From Litoditis marina (taxonomy: Eukaryota; Nematoda; Chromadorea; Rhabditida; Rhabditidae), in the NCBI GenBank assembly GCA_964036275.1, contig OZ038433.1, forward strand, positions 10,469,009 to 10,533,008: a stretch of DNA of 64,000 nucleotides, in the 5' to 3' direction. Below the pieces are notes generated by a model. It made no database searches, was not told the DNA's origin, and was given only the letters and a program-made list of their open reading frames with translations. This document shows, piece after piece, positions 12,501-22,649 of this stretch (the first letter of the stretch is position 1; each line of letters opens with the position of its first letter). The position numbers and the translations under genes are program-made.

Positions 12501-15500
12501 CGTTTTAAATTTTGGTTCGAGCGCTTTTTGAATCGTCCAGTTTGCAGGAATATAAGAGAAGCGGTGCTATTTCACAAGAGTTGAAACGTTTCAGTGGTCT
12601 ACAGGTGCTTGTAGAAACTTACAGTAACATTTCCAGTTTTTGAGAAATTTCAAACATTTTAATCTGGTTAAAAAGTCTCTACTGTGAGTGGGGTTACTGT
12701 AAGTGTCTACGTGGGAGTGAATCAAACTGAAGAAAGTGATATTTTTCGTTTTAGGCGCCGATCGAATGTCCTCTTTTGGAGACTTCATTGCGTTGTCGGA
12801 AAAATGTGACGAGATGACTGCGAAAATCATCAACAGGTTCGCCATATTGATTTATTGATTTTTCCTTGATGTCGTCAATTTTTGCTGTTTTCTCTATCAC
12901 CCCTTGGCAGTAATCACATCAGAGGATAGTGTTCGAAAGAATAGTGTGACTTCGAGAAAAAATGAAACATGCAAAAACATTTTACACCAAACTTTGATAA
13001 GTGTGATCCCACTTATAGTTCTCACCAAACCGTTAGTCTTTCCAATACCGTTTCCCTAATTAAAATATACTGAAAGTTCAAAAATCATACTGTAGGAGTA
13101 TTGGGAGGAATAAAAAATACTATAGTCGTTGCCAACAGAAAGGTGGGAGGGTACTGTATATCTCACTTTTCGTTGTGTACGCACACATGTCTTCGATTCC
13201 AAAGTTTGCCAGTTATGTGCTCTAATATAGCGCAGTGGTTAGCGCCCTGCTCGAAACATTTGCTCGTAGGTTCGATCCCGGCCAGAGACAGAAATTTATA
13301 AATTTGGCACTCACTGTATTATCATCATTACTCGTTGCAGGGAAGTCTCTGACGGTGTGGTGGCGCCCGACTTCGAGCCAGCCGCCCTGACACTTCTCGC
13401 CAAGAAGAAGGCTGGCAACTACTGTATTCTCAAGGTGGGCTTTAATAATAATAATAATATAATAATATAATAATAATAATAATAATGATAATAATATATT
13501 AATTCATATGTATAAGAACAGAAATCGGCGGTCAGAAATTGTATGAAAAGGGTGATAAAGAAATATGTGTTGTAGTTTGGTCAGTGTCATGAAATTCCAG
13601 TCGTTTTTCTATCTGTGCAGAAACTGTATACACTTGTTTGTGTGGAAAATTGAACTTTCTTCATTGATCTCGGTAGAAAATGAACGAGATTTGCCACATA
13701 AAAAGCAGAAACAAAAAGCGAAGTTCAGTGAATTTATGAGTGACGCGGCCGCGGCTGATTTCTGAAAATAGGTAGAATAATAATTTTTGTCCAAGGTGAA
13801 TCCACTAAAATGAGAGTAATTCTTCTCTAGGTGAAACCAGGAGCCTCATTATTTGAATGTAGATGAATAAATAGATACATGAATGAAGTAATCATTTATT
13901 GTCAGGTGAATCCGAACTACGTCCCCACGGAGACGGAGGAGCGGACCGTCTTCGGCCTGAAGTTGCGTCAGAAGCGGAACAACGCCGTCATCAGTGCCGA
14001 CACGTTCACAAACATCATCGGACAGCACAAGACGGTTAGTCGTAGAAATCGATACGGATCAATACCTGACATTTCACATTTCGGAAAATACGAGTTATAA
14101 TTCAATCTTAATAGAAAAGTATTTCACAGTTTTTGGTAAGATGCGGCAACGGTCCTCAGCGCAAGAGTACAAAGTTTTGTATACTGTTAGTCAATCACAC
14201 AGTCACGTGAAACATGTTTTACACAGCAGAACTCAGAAACGTGCAATGACAATGTGCACGATGCTTCATGAGAATGCAAACTTACGTCAATATTCAATTG
14301 ATCTAGTATAGAAGGTGTTCTAGAAGTTTCACGTGTGTTACACTAGAATTTCACGTGGATTTCACGTGGTTCCAGTCATTCAAGTGAGGTATTCCGTCTA
14401 CTACATTTCGTGATATTATTGATTTATACAGAAATATTGATTTTGTCAGATGACGAAACAGTCGACGGACGACCTGATTGTGGCGACGATCGCCCTGAAG
14501 TATGCACAGTCGAACTCTGTCTGCTTCGCTCATCGAGGACAGGTTGGTCACAGAGGGAGGAGAGAGTGTGTGGAGAAGAGAGACGCAGACATTACATGAG
14601 AAAAGAGAGTGTGTGAAAACAGCAGACGGAGACATTACTGGAGAGAGAGAGAGAGAGTGCGAAAACGAGATGGGACAGACAATAGTCTGTACTTCCCTCG
14701 GTTTTTCAGACTCTGTGATTTTTTACATTGACCGGTCTTGTTTAGGGTAACATTCATTGCAAACAAAAATTCATATTTTCCGGAAACTAGGAGAGTTTTG
14801 ATTTTCTGCAGTTATAATCCTGTTTTGAACTGTAACTGTAGACGTTGAATTTGAGAGTTCGTGAGAGAGAGAGTAATGATCTATTGATTGATTATCGATT
14901 TATTGATTGTTCAGGTAATTGGAATGGGAGCGGGTCAACAGTCTCGCATCCATTGCACGCGACTCGCCGGCGACAAGGCATGCAACTGGTGAGATCACAA
15001 AACAATATATACAAAAGTTACAAAATTTCTTGCTCAGATGTTTTCAGGATCAGTGTTTCGTACACCAATTGAAAGTTACAAAGTCACAAACTATTGGGGG
15101 ATGGAGTGAGTAGGAATTGGCTATAGGAGGTTCTGTTTGGGAGAGTTCCAACCATAGTTGAATCTCAAGTTTTTACAAATTCACAAGTTATGTTCCTGGA
15201 CTAGGAGTTTTCAAACTTTTTCTCCCAGTTACGAATCGTTTTCAAGAATAAGTATGAGCTCTTCCACATTAGCTTCGAACATACTCTGAGTACGTATGCT
15301 AGAAGATCCCGACCCCTTCATCCCATCCTGCGTCTCTCGCTCTGCCTCACCATTTCTTGTCTCTTACATCCCGGCGGAATGTAAGAGCAGAGAAATAGCG
15401 TATGTTTGAGGAGACGCAGAATGAGATGAAGGGGCCGGGATCTTCTAGCAAACCTACTCTGATTGATTAATGAGTACTGAAGCTGGGTGTTGCAAGCTCA

Positions 15501-18500
15501 AAAAACAGTTAGAAAGCAACTAGAGAGCACACATCAAAGGAGACGCAGGCACAAAATGTAGATCATGAAGCCGCATAGGAAAGAAGGAGACTATATTCGA
15601 ATTACTTAATCCATCGGGCGCCCTATTATATTTTTCGTCTGAAACTATGTTTTTCTCGACTATAGCACGTGCTTATCACAAAGTAAACAAACATGTGCAA
15701 GGAATGAAAATGAATGTTATCTGGGGGGAATAGTATATCAAAGAACGGAAATAGTACGCTGAATCCTGAATTGAAACGGTTTTGTTTGTCTGGGACAAAT
15801 ACGTTAGGAGTTTCCATGAAACATATATTTGTTTGACATCGTTTCTAGGTGCATTAATTGAAATGATACATTAGAACAGATTCTTTTGTTTGAAAAACTT
15901 TCTTAGGTTTTTTTCATCGGAACAAACAATTATGTTTATTGAAAATGGTTCTATTTGTTTAAACAAAAACTTTTTCATAAATATTATTATTTCCAAAAAT
16001 GTCGTCTTTTCGCAAACGGTCGCCTGCACTCTTCGCCACAGTTGTCGCGCACCTTTTTCCAGTAGAAAGCTGTGTTTCTGGAAAATCAATAAATCGATAT
16101 TTTTATCAAGCTGAACCACATCTAATTCTGAGTGGCAGTTTTTTGGCGAATTTTTAGCACATCAGAAATTGAGTATACAGTAGGAATTCGGTTCTTAAAA
16201 CTTCTAGCACATCATTAATCAGATAAACAGTATATGTGGTTATTGGAATTTCGTGGACTATACCTTCACGGGGAGTTTCGAGCACAGGAGAAATGAGGTA
16301 TACAATAGGCTTGAGGTTATTGGAAAGGCGAGAGCTGTAGTTTTGGCGTGAAGTTTCAGCACATCAGAATTCAGGTATACAGTATGCCAGCGGTTATTGG
16401 AAATGCGTGGACTATACCTGTCTCTGCACCCATTTGCCCCTCCGTCATGTATTCTGGCCATAGCCTCGCAATCCGATTTGCCATAACATTTTACGCGGAA
16501 TCGGGAGCTAACTACCTTGAAAATATTGATTTTTAGTCGTCGATGACCTCTTTTTGGATTTTGATCTTAGCTGGTTTTACACGAATATAAAGATAGACTC
16601 ATAGTTGGGATGCGAAACAAATATCGACTACTTTCTAGCTTCTCGCAGTTTATGGAGGTAGATGCGCGGAACTTTCACATTTTCGATCTCATTGTTCTGT
16701 TGTCTCACAGTAATTTGAGCTTTTCAGTCTTATTCACGGTTTTTTACACAATCAGCCGTCCCGTTACTTTGCATATTCGCAATTCGCGGAAAATTGGCAA
16801 AACTTGAAATTCAATTTCGCCGTTTTCAATTATCGATTGGTTCTTGAATATCGATTTTCTCTCTCACCCGAATACATTCGGCCGAGCAGTCGAAATCCTC
16901 GGCGCAGTTTATCCACGCGATCTCCTCCTCTTCGTTCTCCTTTTTACCCGGCTGGTAGCATTGCTGAAACATTCGGGTGAACTAGTCTTTTTTTCTATAG
17001 ATCGGAAATACAAAAAAATCTTCTTACTTTCTTGCAATCTAGTGACCCTGACTAGTTTCAATTGCAACCACTGGCCTGTTGCGCGCGCGGCTAACCTGCG
17101 CAATAATGGTGAACAATTTTAGAAGAAGTTTAACAAGCTTTAAGTAATAATAACTTTACACGAAGGATAAGTATCTGATACAATGGTTTCAAGGTAGACA
17201 GTGGTATAACACACGTTCGACTTTTCCATTTACAACACTTTTGGAACTAACACTAGAACATTACAACTGATTGGAGGAGACAATGTTGATAAGACCTCTG
17301 ATTTTTGTACCTCATATTAATTATTTCTGATGTTAATTACGCGTTACACAATTTATTCTGACCTCTCTGAAAACGAAAACGGATAGGATTTGATTTTAAT
17401 CCTTGGAAACACCGCAAATACTGAAGGACACCGTAATCTGACTAGATCCTTCTTATGCTTACCCAACTAGTAATAGATACCAAAATTAAATAATTATTAA
17501 ATTATTAATAAAATATTACCCTGAACTGGTAGATGTTCAACCGGAAATAGCCGCAGCCAATTCTGTCGAATTGGTCGATGGAACAGCCCGTGGGAACACA
17601 TCCGGAATCCATGTCACACATGGCCAGCAGACACGAATTCTCACTCTCGACTAAAATCACGTGATCGAATTACGTGTCACGTGACCTATTTAACGTGACG
17701 GAAGGAGAATTACGTAACATTTATCACGTGACTCAATCAAGTTTACAACTTTACGTGAACTAACGGGAAAAGAATACAACATGTGTCACGTGACTTATTC
17801 CCATGTAGGCCGACAGTTCATGGATTTTTCCTAATTCTGCTTCAATATGGTTTTTAAAGTGGATACGTCCAGGTTTTTCTGAAATTCTGCAATCATCAGT
17901 GGATGAAAGTTGTTTGAAAATTGGATGCTCTTCTACACACAAATCTTTTATCGAAATAAAAACTTACTTTGATCGAACATTAGAAGTGAGAAGGTGATCC
18001 TAGTCAGGGCACTGATTATGAGCAGAAAGTAGCAGAACATACTCAGCTCAGGGCGGAAACATCTTGAATGGAAATAACAATTGTAATAATAAGTAAACAA
18101 CGGCAGTGTTGGTAAACAAATATATGAAAGAGTCACGTGAAACGTGTTTATAGATAGGTACATATTTTATTTATAGTTAGTATTTCATCTTTTACTTCTG
18201 GAAACTAAGAAAAATTGTGTACCCGAGGAACTACGTAACGCCATAATAACTGAATTCACTCTAGAATGTTAGGTTTTTCTCACAGAATGTGAAAAAAGAT
18301 TGAAAGTTCTATTAAGAGTAGTTTTAAATATAACTTTATTCTATAAATAAACTCACTCGTCGGGGAAGTTTAAATGGTCGAAATGAGTTGAAATGGACAA
18401 TCGTCTTGCCCCGCCTACTGCCTTTTTTGGAATATTTCCAATGGAAAAATGACGTCAACTGAGAGCCGAAAAATAGAAAGTAGGTGAAATTACCGGAAGT

Positions 18501-21500
18501 CGAAAGGTAAAAAGAGAGGATAATAGGTAGTTGGAGCTGATTCTCACTAAACTTCCGATAGAATTCAATGTTGTTTTTGTACATTTTGAGGAGAGGAAAA
18601 GAAAAATGATAACTTTTGGTATTTTTGTGTGGATATCCGGAAAGTGAAAAGCATAGGGTAGAATTTTCACGCAAGTTTAGATTACGACATTTTTCATCAT
18701 AACTTTGTTTAGCAAAACAGGTTCTTCATGATTGTTACGCCTGAAAGTTCTATCAGAGAATAAGAAAGGTGCAGAGAGAAAAATCTGAAAGAGCTAAGTA
18801 AAAAGATATCTGCGAAAAGTGTGGTTCGTTCAACTGAACGAAACCATTCAGATCAATAATTTTTTGCCCAAAATTTTGTGATTTGAGTGAAAATAGTTTT
18901 GTAAGGATTGATTATACAAATGTGAATGAGAAACAAGCATTGAAAAGTAGACCGCGTGGGGGCGAGTGGCTAGTAAAAGTGTGTTAGACAGGAATGTACG
19001 GGCTGAATACCAACTGATAAGAAACACAACATAATAAATACGGTCAGAAATAACTGCAGTCTACGTATTTTACATATTTACAAGTAGAAAACGTGTCCAT
19101 GATGCCTTGTAAGTATTGAATGAAGTGTAGACCCACGAGAAGCTGCGTACATGTTCTGTTAGACAATTGCACAGTGACGTGTTGAACACAGCAGAATTCA
19201 GAAATGACAAGGTGCGCGATGCCTTATTAGAATCTTTACATGACTATTCAATTTACTTTCAAAATAAAATCTGTGACACTTTTTGAACATGTGCAAACAC
19301 AGCTGTTTGAGTGACCTAGTAGAAACCGTGAAATACTTAACTTTCAAAGTTTAGAAAACAAGTATCAGGCTGTTTTCTGAAATTTAATATTCTCTGTTTT
19401 TGGTACAGCGAACCAGATAATTGAGCATTGATGAATATTCTTTATTATTTTTCTGTGTCTTCTTCTTGGGACCCATATGTCACATGTATGAAAATTACGT
19501 ACACTTTCTATACAAAATCGAAACAGTATTAGTCTGTTCTAGAGAATATTTCATCACTGGATGTTCCACCAAGTAATACTGCAAGTTGTAAGAAAAATAC
19601 CAAAATGAGAGTATTATTCTCTTTTGTTGGAACAAATTAACAGTTTCTTGTACATTTAGGTGGATGCGTCAGCACCCGAGTGTCATCTCTCTTCCCTGGA
19701 AGCCGTGTATAAAGAGATCCGAAAGATCCAACGCCATCGATGTTCTATGCTCTGGAGTTCTCGGACACGAGGTATGGGAAATTACCCAATCTATATTGGG
19801 TGAATTCTACATCTAACCAGGTTTTTAGGTAACCTAACCCTTTTTGGTAACCTCTTTTTCAGGTTACCTCTGTAGGTAACGGGATGGTTACCTGAAATGA
19901 AAAACCGGTCACCTGTTTTTCTAACCCAAAATGTGGTTTTTACCGTTACTCCGAACGATAACCGGATTTTAGTTCCAGGTTACCTACTATGGTAACCTGA
20001 AAAAAGGTTACCAAAAAAGGGTTAGGTTACCTGAAAACCCGGTTAGTTGTAGAATTGTCCTCTATATCGTGCTTTGACACCTACTTTATTACGGTTTGAC
20101 ACCGAAAAGAAGTGTCTTTAAACTACAAAAACAGCTGGATAGAGCAACATACATCTTGAAGGCTTGCTCTGGGAAGATCAAACCCTATAAATAAAACACG
20201 CGTCATTATAGTTTGGTTACGGTATTGGCTCTCGTATTAGATATTAACTAATTGGACACAACGGACGATACTAGTTTTTAGGTTGTTGGATGATTGGGTA
20301 AAAAAGTATACTTCCTTAGGTTTAACACGATATTTTCCTCATGTGTTTCGAGTGTATACGTGACTATTGTACTCACCACAACTATACAATGTAGTGTATA
20401 CGTGACTATTGTACTCACCACAACTATACAATGTCTTTCATAGGTATCGATTGAGCAATGGCAGCAGTACTTCACCGAACCCGTGGAGCCGTTCTCCAGT
20501 GTAAGTTCCACTCGCATAATTCGCTTCCAAACATTCAAGGGTCTGGTTCTGCGCAGAATTTTGCTGTGTATACGTGGTGCGTATATGAGATGTTTTTTTC
20601 ATTTCATAAATACACGTTTTCATTCCCAACCTCAACATAAGTGTTTGACACTCTGTACTGGTTTGATACACACCGATGGAAACCAGATTTTGTACTGGTT
20701 TGACTACGGTAACCTTAACTTTTGGGTCGTTTTTCAATTGTTCGAAAAGCTAGTCGTATAGACTTGCTATTCTGAGCAGAATATTACGAAAACAGACGAA
20801 CATCAAAACTTGTCAAAATGAGCTGGCTGTTCATCATTTTTTTCACATGGAGATAGGAAGCTCTTCATTTATCATTTGAACCCCCTGAGACGGCGGATGA
20901 CGTCAGAGATGAGAGAGAGTGAAAGGTGGAGAGAGAGAGAGAGAGTGAAAGGTGGAGAGTAAAGAGGAAAAACAATCGAAAATTTACTTCATGGAGCTTG
21001 TATTGGTTGAAGTTTGTTGCAATCTAAGATAATCAAACTAGTTCACACACGTTCTGGGTGCAGTTATGATAGGTTTCCGATACTCGTGACCTCATGACCT
21101 ACGTTGATCTTTGACCTTTTCCAGGAAGTTCGTGAGGCGTGGCTGGCGAAGCTGAGTGGAGTGGTGATGAGCTCGGACGCTTTCATCCCGTTCAGAGACA
21201 ATATTGACTGCGCCAGACAGGTGGGAAAACTGAAAATCCTCATAATATACTTTAAAACGAAATATTCGATTATAACCACATTTTCCCTAAATAAAGCAAT
21301 AATAAAGTGCACGTTTATGAATGAGAACTATCATAGCAATGCGAACAATCTTGCCGACTGTGAATTGTGCCCATGTCTCAATTCGGCTATTTCCCAGCCA
21401 GTTCACGTCGGGATATAGTGAATGCCAAATTTATAAATTTCTGTCTCTTGCCGAAATCGAACCTGTGAGCAACAGTTTCGTAGCAGGGCGCAATCCACTG

Positions 21501-21963
21501 CGCTATTGAAGCACATAATGGGCGAGCTTCGAAATCGAATACATGGGTGCGTACACAGCGGAAAGTGAGATATACAGTACCCGGACGCCTTTCGGTTGGC
21601 GACGACTATATTATCCTGACCTGGCCCGATATGTCTCATGCATACGGCCACAGATATTATGCGGAAATGTGCCGATGAGCAAGCAGGTCACGATCAGTGT
21701 CTCTTTGCGCGCACGCACCATTTGTTGAGCCGCTTTTCATATCATTCAATGATTCTCAAATCAAATGTTGTTGTGTGAATTGGGGATACGCCACAAAAGC
21801 TCACGTTTTCATGTACTTTTATATGATTTCACGTGATTTCCAGTTTGGCGTGGACTTCGTGGCCCATCCGGGTGGATCCGTTCGAGATGATGACGTCATC
21901 AGTGCGTGTGACGAACACGGAATATGTCTCATCCACACGGGACTTCGTCTCTTCCATCACTAA
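3505..21963 (+). CDS. atic-1: ATIC/PurH: AICAR formyltransferase-IMP cyclohydrolase, 5'-truncated by the window
   Basis: Catalyses the last two steps of purine synthesis in the cytosol: formyl transfer to AICAR, then ring closure to IMP. I join 14 exons: 3505-3555, 8912-9005, 10341-10406, 11129-11254, 11616-11729, 12755-12836, 13341-13434, 13906-14034, 14450-14542, 14915-14988, 19660-19771, 20444-20500, 21125-21220, 21844-21963. They total 1308 nt, every junction is phase-consistent, and the result is 435 residues plus TAA. Landmarks in order: [47 protein letters not shown] (containing the Lys-His pair known from the transformylase active site), [67 protein letters not shown] and the family-typical C-terminus LRLFHH. 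About 150-180 N-terminal residues, the cyclohydrolase part, are outside the window or missed. The introns are unusually long and repeat-filled, and one hosts a lysozyme gene. Confidence 0.95.
4342..4538 (+). mobile_element. tRNA-derived SINE, copy 1
   Basis: A ~197-bp element with constant head TAGTCGTCGCC...GGCGGGAGGGTACTGTATAT, an internal RNA polymerase III promoter (A box TAGCGCAGTGATTAGCG, B box GGTTCGATTCC) and tail AAATTTGG...CACTATAG. Four more copies in the window share head, boxes and tail. Confidence 0.8.
4807..5005 (+). mobile_element. tRNA-derived SINE, copy 2 (diverged)
   Basis: Same head (TAGTCGTCGCTTACAGAAAG) and tail (AAATTTGGCACGCACTATA) as copy 1. The tRNA-like core differs: TTGGTATAGTGGTTAGCG and GGTTCGAGTCTC. 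It may be a different subfamily or have a replaced core. Confidence 0.7.
5117..5515 (+). other. GC-rich open frame of 132 codons in an ATIC intron, function unknown
   Basis: A frame open from ATG at 5117 to a TAG, in a locally GC-rich island (about 5090-5350) quite unlike its AT-rich surroundings. The translation is Arg/Pro/Leu-rich and low in Lys, with no motif I recognise, no signal peptide and no transmembrane segment I would trust. The island directly precedes the exon-like segment at 5582, so it could be a promoter or untranslated leader of that unit, or part of a mobile element, instead of coding sequence. Confidence 0.25.
5582..5945 (+). CDS. Putative two-exon fragment of an unrecognised gene inside the ATIC intron
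   Basis: ATG at 5582 opens 43 codons ([20 protein letters not shown]... ending [10 protein letters not shown]) up to a GT donor at 5711. A second segment, 5895-5945, after a CCTAG acceptor, is phase-compatible and ends in the same IYATNK before another GT. The two segments resemble each other, so the second may be a duplicated exon. Downstream, the same segment recurs four times in a tandem array in degraded form. The peptide is Arg/Ser-rich and I do not recognise it. It could be the start of a small nested gene whose 3' part was lost, or element-derived sequence. Confidence in real expression is low. Confidence 0.3.
5946..6927. repeat. Four-unit tandem array, 245-246 bp per unit
   Basis: Units begin at 5946, 6191, 6437 and 6683 with GTAC(A/T)(T)CCCATATGG and end with a degraded copy of the exon-like segment (CTGCGCCTGTTAGAACAG ... 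ACGAATAAG). Units 2-4 are nearly identical to each other and unit 1 slightly less so. Each carries an embedded ~120-bp copy of fold-back element C (GAGTACGTATGCTAGAGATC ... GATCGTCTAGCATACGTACTC). The 71-77-aa open frames starting ATGGTCCGTTCCATTC are repeat shadows. Confidence 0.95.
6928..8911. other. ATIC intron sequence without a recognised gene
   Basis: AT-rich. Short words TAGTTTGATC, TAGTTTGGTCAAAC and GAACAAACCAATTTCAGTTG recur between about 7860 and 8345. Minus-strand open frames at 8150-8839 (up to 120 codons) show no family motif and overlap each other, so I do not call them. Confidence 0.5.
7548..7676 (+). mobile_element. MITE family A, copy 2
   Basis: Contains TTAGTCAATTGCACAGTCACG, AACACAGCAGAACTCA, GGGCACGAT and GACTATTCAGTTTACTTCTA followed by GTATA, in the family order, with some divergence in the middle. 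Confidence 0.8.
9480..10100. repeat. Long (GA)-rich purine tract
   Basis: About 600 bases with almost only A and G on the plus strand. It is built of GAGAGAGGGA, GGAAGAGAGA and GATAGGA(C/G)GAG words. A ~180-bp block (from GAGAGGGAATAGAGATAGGACG to the AAGGAGGGGGATAGAGGGAAG word) occurs twice, near 9560 and 9700. The long Ser/Leu/Pro and Arg/Glu/Gly frames on its two strands are artefacts of composition. It lies in the ATIC intron 9006-10340. Confidence 0.95.
10407..11128. other. ATIC intron, no further feature seen
   Basis: Ordinary AT-rich intron sequence on both strands. No repeat from the families in this window and no exon-like frame is seen. Confidence 0.5.
12166..12300 (+). mobile_element. 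MITE family A, copy 3
   Basis: Starts TATACTGTTAGTTAATTTCA, then CAGTCACGTGAAACATG, then AACACAGAAGAACTCAG, then GTGCAATGACAAAGTGCACG, and ends ACGTGACTATTCAATTTAAC. It lies in the ATIC intron 11730-12754. Confidence 0.85.
13121..13318 (+). mobile_element. tRNA-derived SINE, copy 3
   Basis: Head TATAGTCGTTGCCAACAGAA, A box TAGCGCAGTGGTTAGCG, B box GGTTCGATCCC, tail AAATTTGGCACTCACTGTA. It ends about 20 bases before the acceptor of ATIC exon 13341-13434, close to the splice site. Confidence 0.85.
13442..13502. repeat. (AAT)n microsatellite
   Basis: AAT/ATA trinucleotides just after the donor of ATIC exon 13341-13434. Confidence 0.9.
14180..14310 (+). mobile_element. MITE family A, copy 4
   Basis: TATACTGTTAGTCAATCACA ... 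AGTCACGTGAAACATG ... CAGAACTCAGAAACGTGCAA ... CAATTGATCTAGTATA. It lies in the ATIC intron 14035-14449. Several CACGTG words (14327-14372) follow it. Confidence 0.85.
15288..15459. mobile_element. Fold-back element C, solo copy (~170 bp)
   Basis: Left arm GAGTACGTATGCTAGAAGAT and right arm, reading GAGTAGGTTTGCTAGAAGAT on the other strand, continue as inverted repeats (CCCGACCCCTTCATC against CCCGGCCCCTTCATC) almost to the centre, which holds ATCCCGGCGGAATGTAAGAG. A shortened version is embedded in every unit of the 5946-6927 array. Confidence 0.8.
15935..15940 (-). terminator. Probable poly(A) signal of the nested lysozyme gene
   Basis: AATAAA on the minus strand about 47 bases after the TAA of the lysozyme gene, at normal distance and orientation. 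Confidence 0.6.
15987..18040 (-). CDS. Invertebrate-type (destabilase-like) lysozyme, complete, nested in an ATIC intron
   Basis: Five exons in transcription order: 18040-17968, 17650-17520, 16963-16868, 16515-16418, 16077-15987. All phases agree and give 162 residues. Residues 1-18 ([18 protein letters not shown]) form a signal peptide, so the product is secreted. It would cleave peptidoglycan, as i-type lysozymes do in nematode gut defence. Family marks: [15 protein letters not shown] (36-50), IGCGYF (55-60), CYQPGKK (70-76), [15 protein letters not shown] (84-98), [15 protein letters not shown] (116-130) and NTAFYWKKV (134-142). Fourteen Cys follow the signal, as expected for a disulfide-rich fold. 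Oddities: the active-site Glu of the usual ESGC motif is Asp39, while the partner Asp50 is kept. The usual CxxCIC is C-x4-C, lacking the middle Cys. The C-terminus is basic ([12 protein letters not shown]). AATAAA reads on the minus strand at 15940-15935. The gene lies wholly in intron 14989-19659 of ATIC, on the opposite strand. Exons are inferred, not cDNA-proven. Confidence 0.88.
16140..16417. repeat. Degenerate ~75-110-bp repeats in the lysozyme intron
   Basis: On the minus strand the phrase CCAATAACC ... TATAC(T/C)TCA(A/T)TT ... GATGTGCT(A/G)(A/G)AA recurs about four times between exons 16515-16418 and 16077-15987. It inflates this intron and holds no open frame. Confidence 0.6.
18041..19659. 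other. Rest of the lysozyme-hosting ATIC intron
   Basis: The lysozyme promoter should lie just above 18040, but I see no clear TATA box. The minus-strand frames at 18336-18674 have no motif. A diverged MITE A copy sits at 19155-19260. Otherwise nothing is recognised. Confidence 0.45.
19155..19260 (+). mobile_element. MITE family A, copy 5 (shortened)
   Basis: GTTAGACAATTGCACAGTGA, AACACAGCAGAATTCAGAAA, GACAAGGTGCGCGATGCCTT, GACTATTCAATTTACTTTC. It has internal deletions relative to the other copies. Confidence 0.7.
19804..20055. mobile_element. Fold-back element (~250 bp) in an ATIC intron
   Basis: ATTCTACATCTAACCAGGTT at the left matches the complement of the right end (ATTCTACAACTAACCGGGTT). 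The inverted repeats continue with AGGTAACCTAACCCTTTTT. The whole element is filled with AGGTTACC/GGTAACC words, so it can pair along most of its length. Confidence 0.8.
20347..20432. repeat. ~43-bp direct duplication before an ATIC acceptor
   Basis: GTGTATACGTGACTATTGTA followed by CTCACCACAACTATACAATG occurs twice in tandem, ending about 12 bases before the acceptor of exon 20444-20500. Confidence 0.85.
21413..21610 (-). mobile_element. tRNA-derived SINE, copy 4 (reverse)
   Basis: Reverse orientation. Read on the minus strand it has TATAGTCGTCGCCAACCGAA, A-box-like TAGCGCAGTGGATTGCG, B box GGTTCGATTTCG and tail AAATTTGGCATTCACTATA. It lies in the ATIC intron 21221-21843. Confidence 0.85.
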
Positions 21964-22365
21964 TCGATATATCGATTGATGGATTTATTTGTAGTTTGAT
22001 CGATATATCGATTTCAGTTGTATTTTGAAGTTTGATCAATGTTAGTTTGGATTTTGACACGATGTTTATATCATTTCTTGTACGTGTGTCACCATAGTCT
22101 CAACGAGATTATTCCCAAGTTTGATAAGTATAGTTTGCATATTTTTCCATTCTCGCTCATTTCCATTCACTGTATGGTGTAATTGATTTTATTTAGAACC
22201 TTTGTATCTCATCTAGTATCTCATCTAGTTTCATGTATTTGCTTCTTTTTAAAGATTTGATTCAGATTGTATAAAGTGGTACGGTTCCTAGTGTTATTTG
22301 GTTCATCTCGAAGTATGAGGAAATCAGTACGAATCACAGAACTTTTTTTTGAAAAACAATCAAAT

Positions 22366-22495
22366 TATACTGTTAGTCACTTGTATAGTCATGTGAAGCA
22401 TAATACAACAGAACTCAGGACCGTGCAATGACAAAGTACACGATGCCTCATTAGAATGAAAACTTCACGTGACTATCAAATTTACTCCTAGTATA
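22366..22495 (+). mobile_element. MITE family A, copy 6, in the ATIC 3' region
   Basis: TATACTGTTAGTCACTTGTA ... CAGAACTCAGGACCGTGCAA ... GACTATCAAATTTACTCCTA then GTATA. It lies about 400 bases after the ATIC stop, possibly inside the 3' untranslated region. Confidence 0.85.
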
Positions 22496-22550
22496 GTGTA
22501 AACGTGAACTACTAGAACTCTGCAGACATTGGGCTCATGTTTGTATTGTG

Positions 22551-22556
22551 AATAAA
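22551..22556 (+). terminator. Possible ATIC poly(A) signal
   Basis: The first clear AATAAA I see after the ATIC stop, about 590 bases downstream and beyond MITE A copy 6. A shorter 3' end using a variant signal is equally possible. Confidence 0.35.
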
Positions 22557-22626
22557 ACCACCAGCAAACATCTGCTTGAATAGTTTAGTGAAAACCCTCG
22601 AATATATATACACTTTTCACGAAAAC

Positions 22627-22632
22627 TTTATT
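22627..22632 (-). terminator. Poly(A) signal of secreted-protein duplicate 1
   Basis: AATAAA on the minus strand 18 bases after the stop codon of the 22650-23069 gene. Confidence 0.7.
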
Positions 22633-22649
22633 CATAAAACATATTCGAA

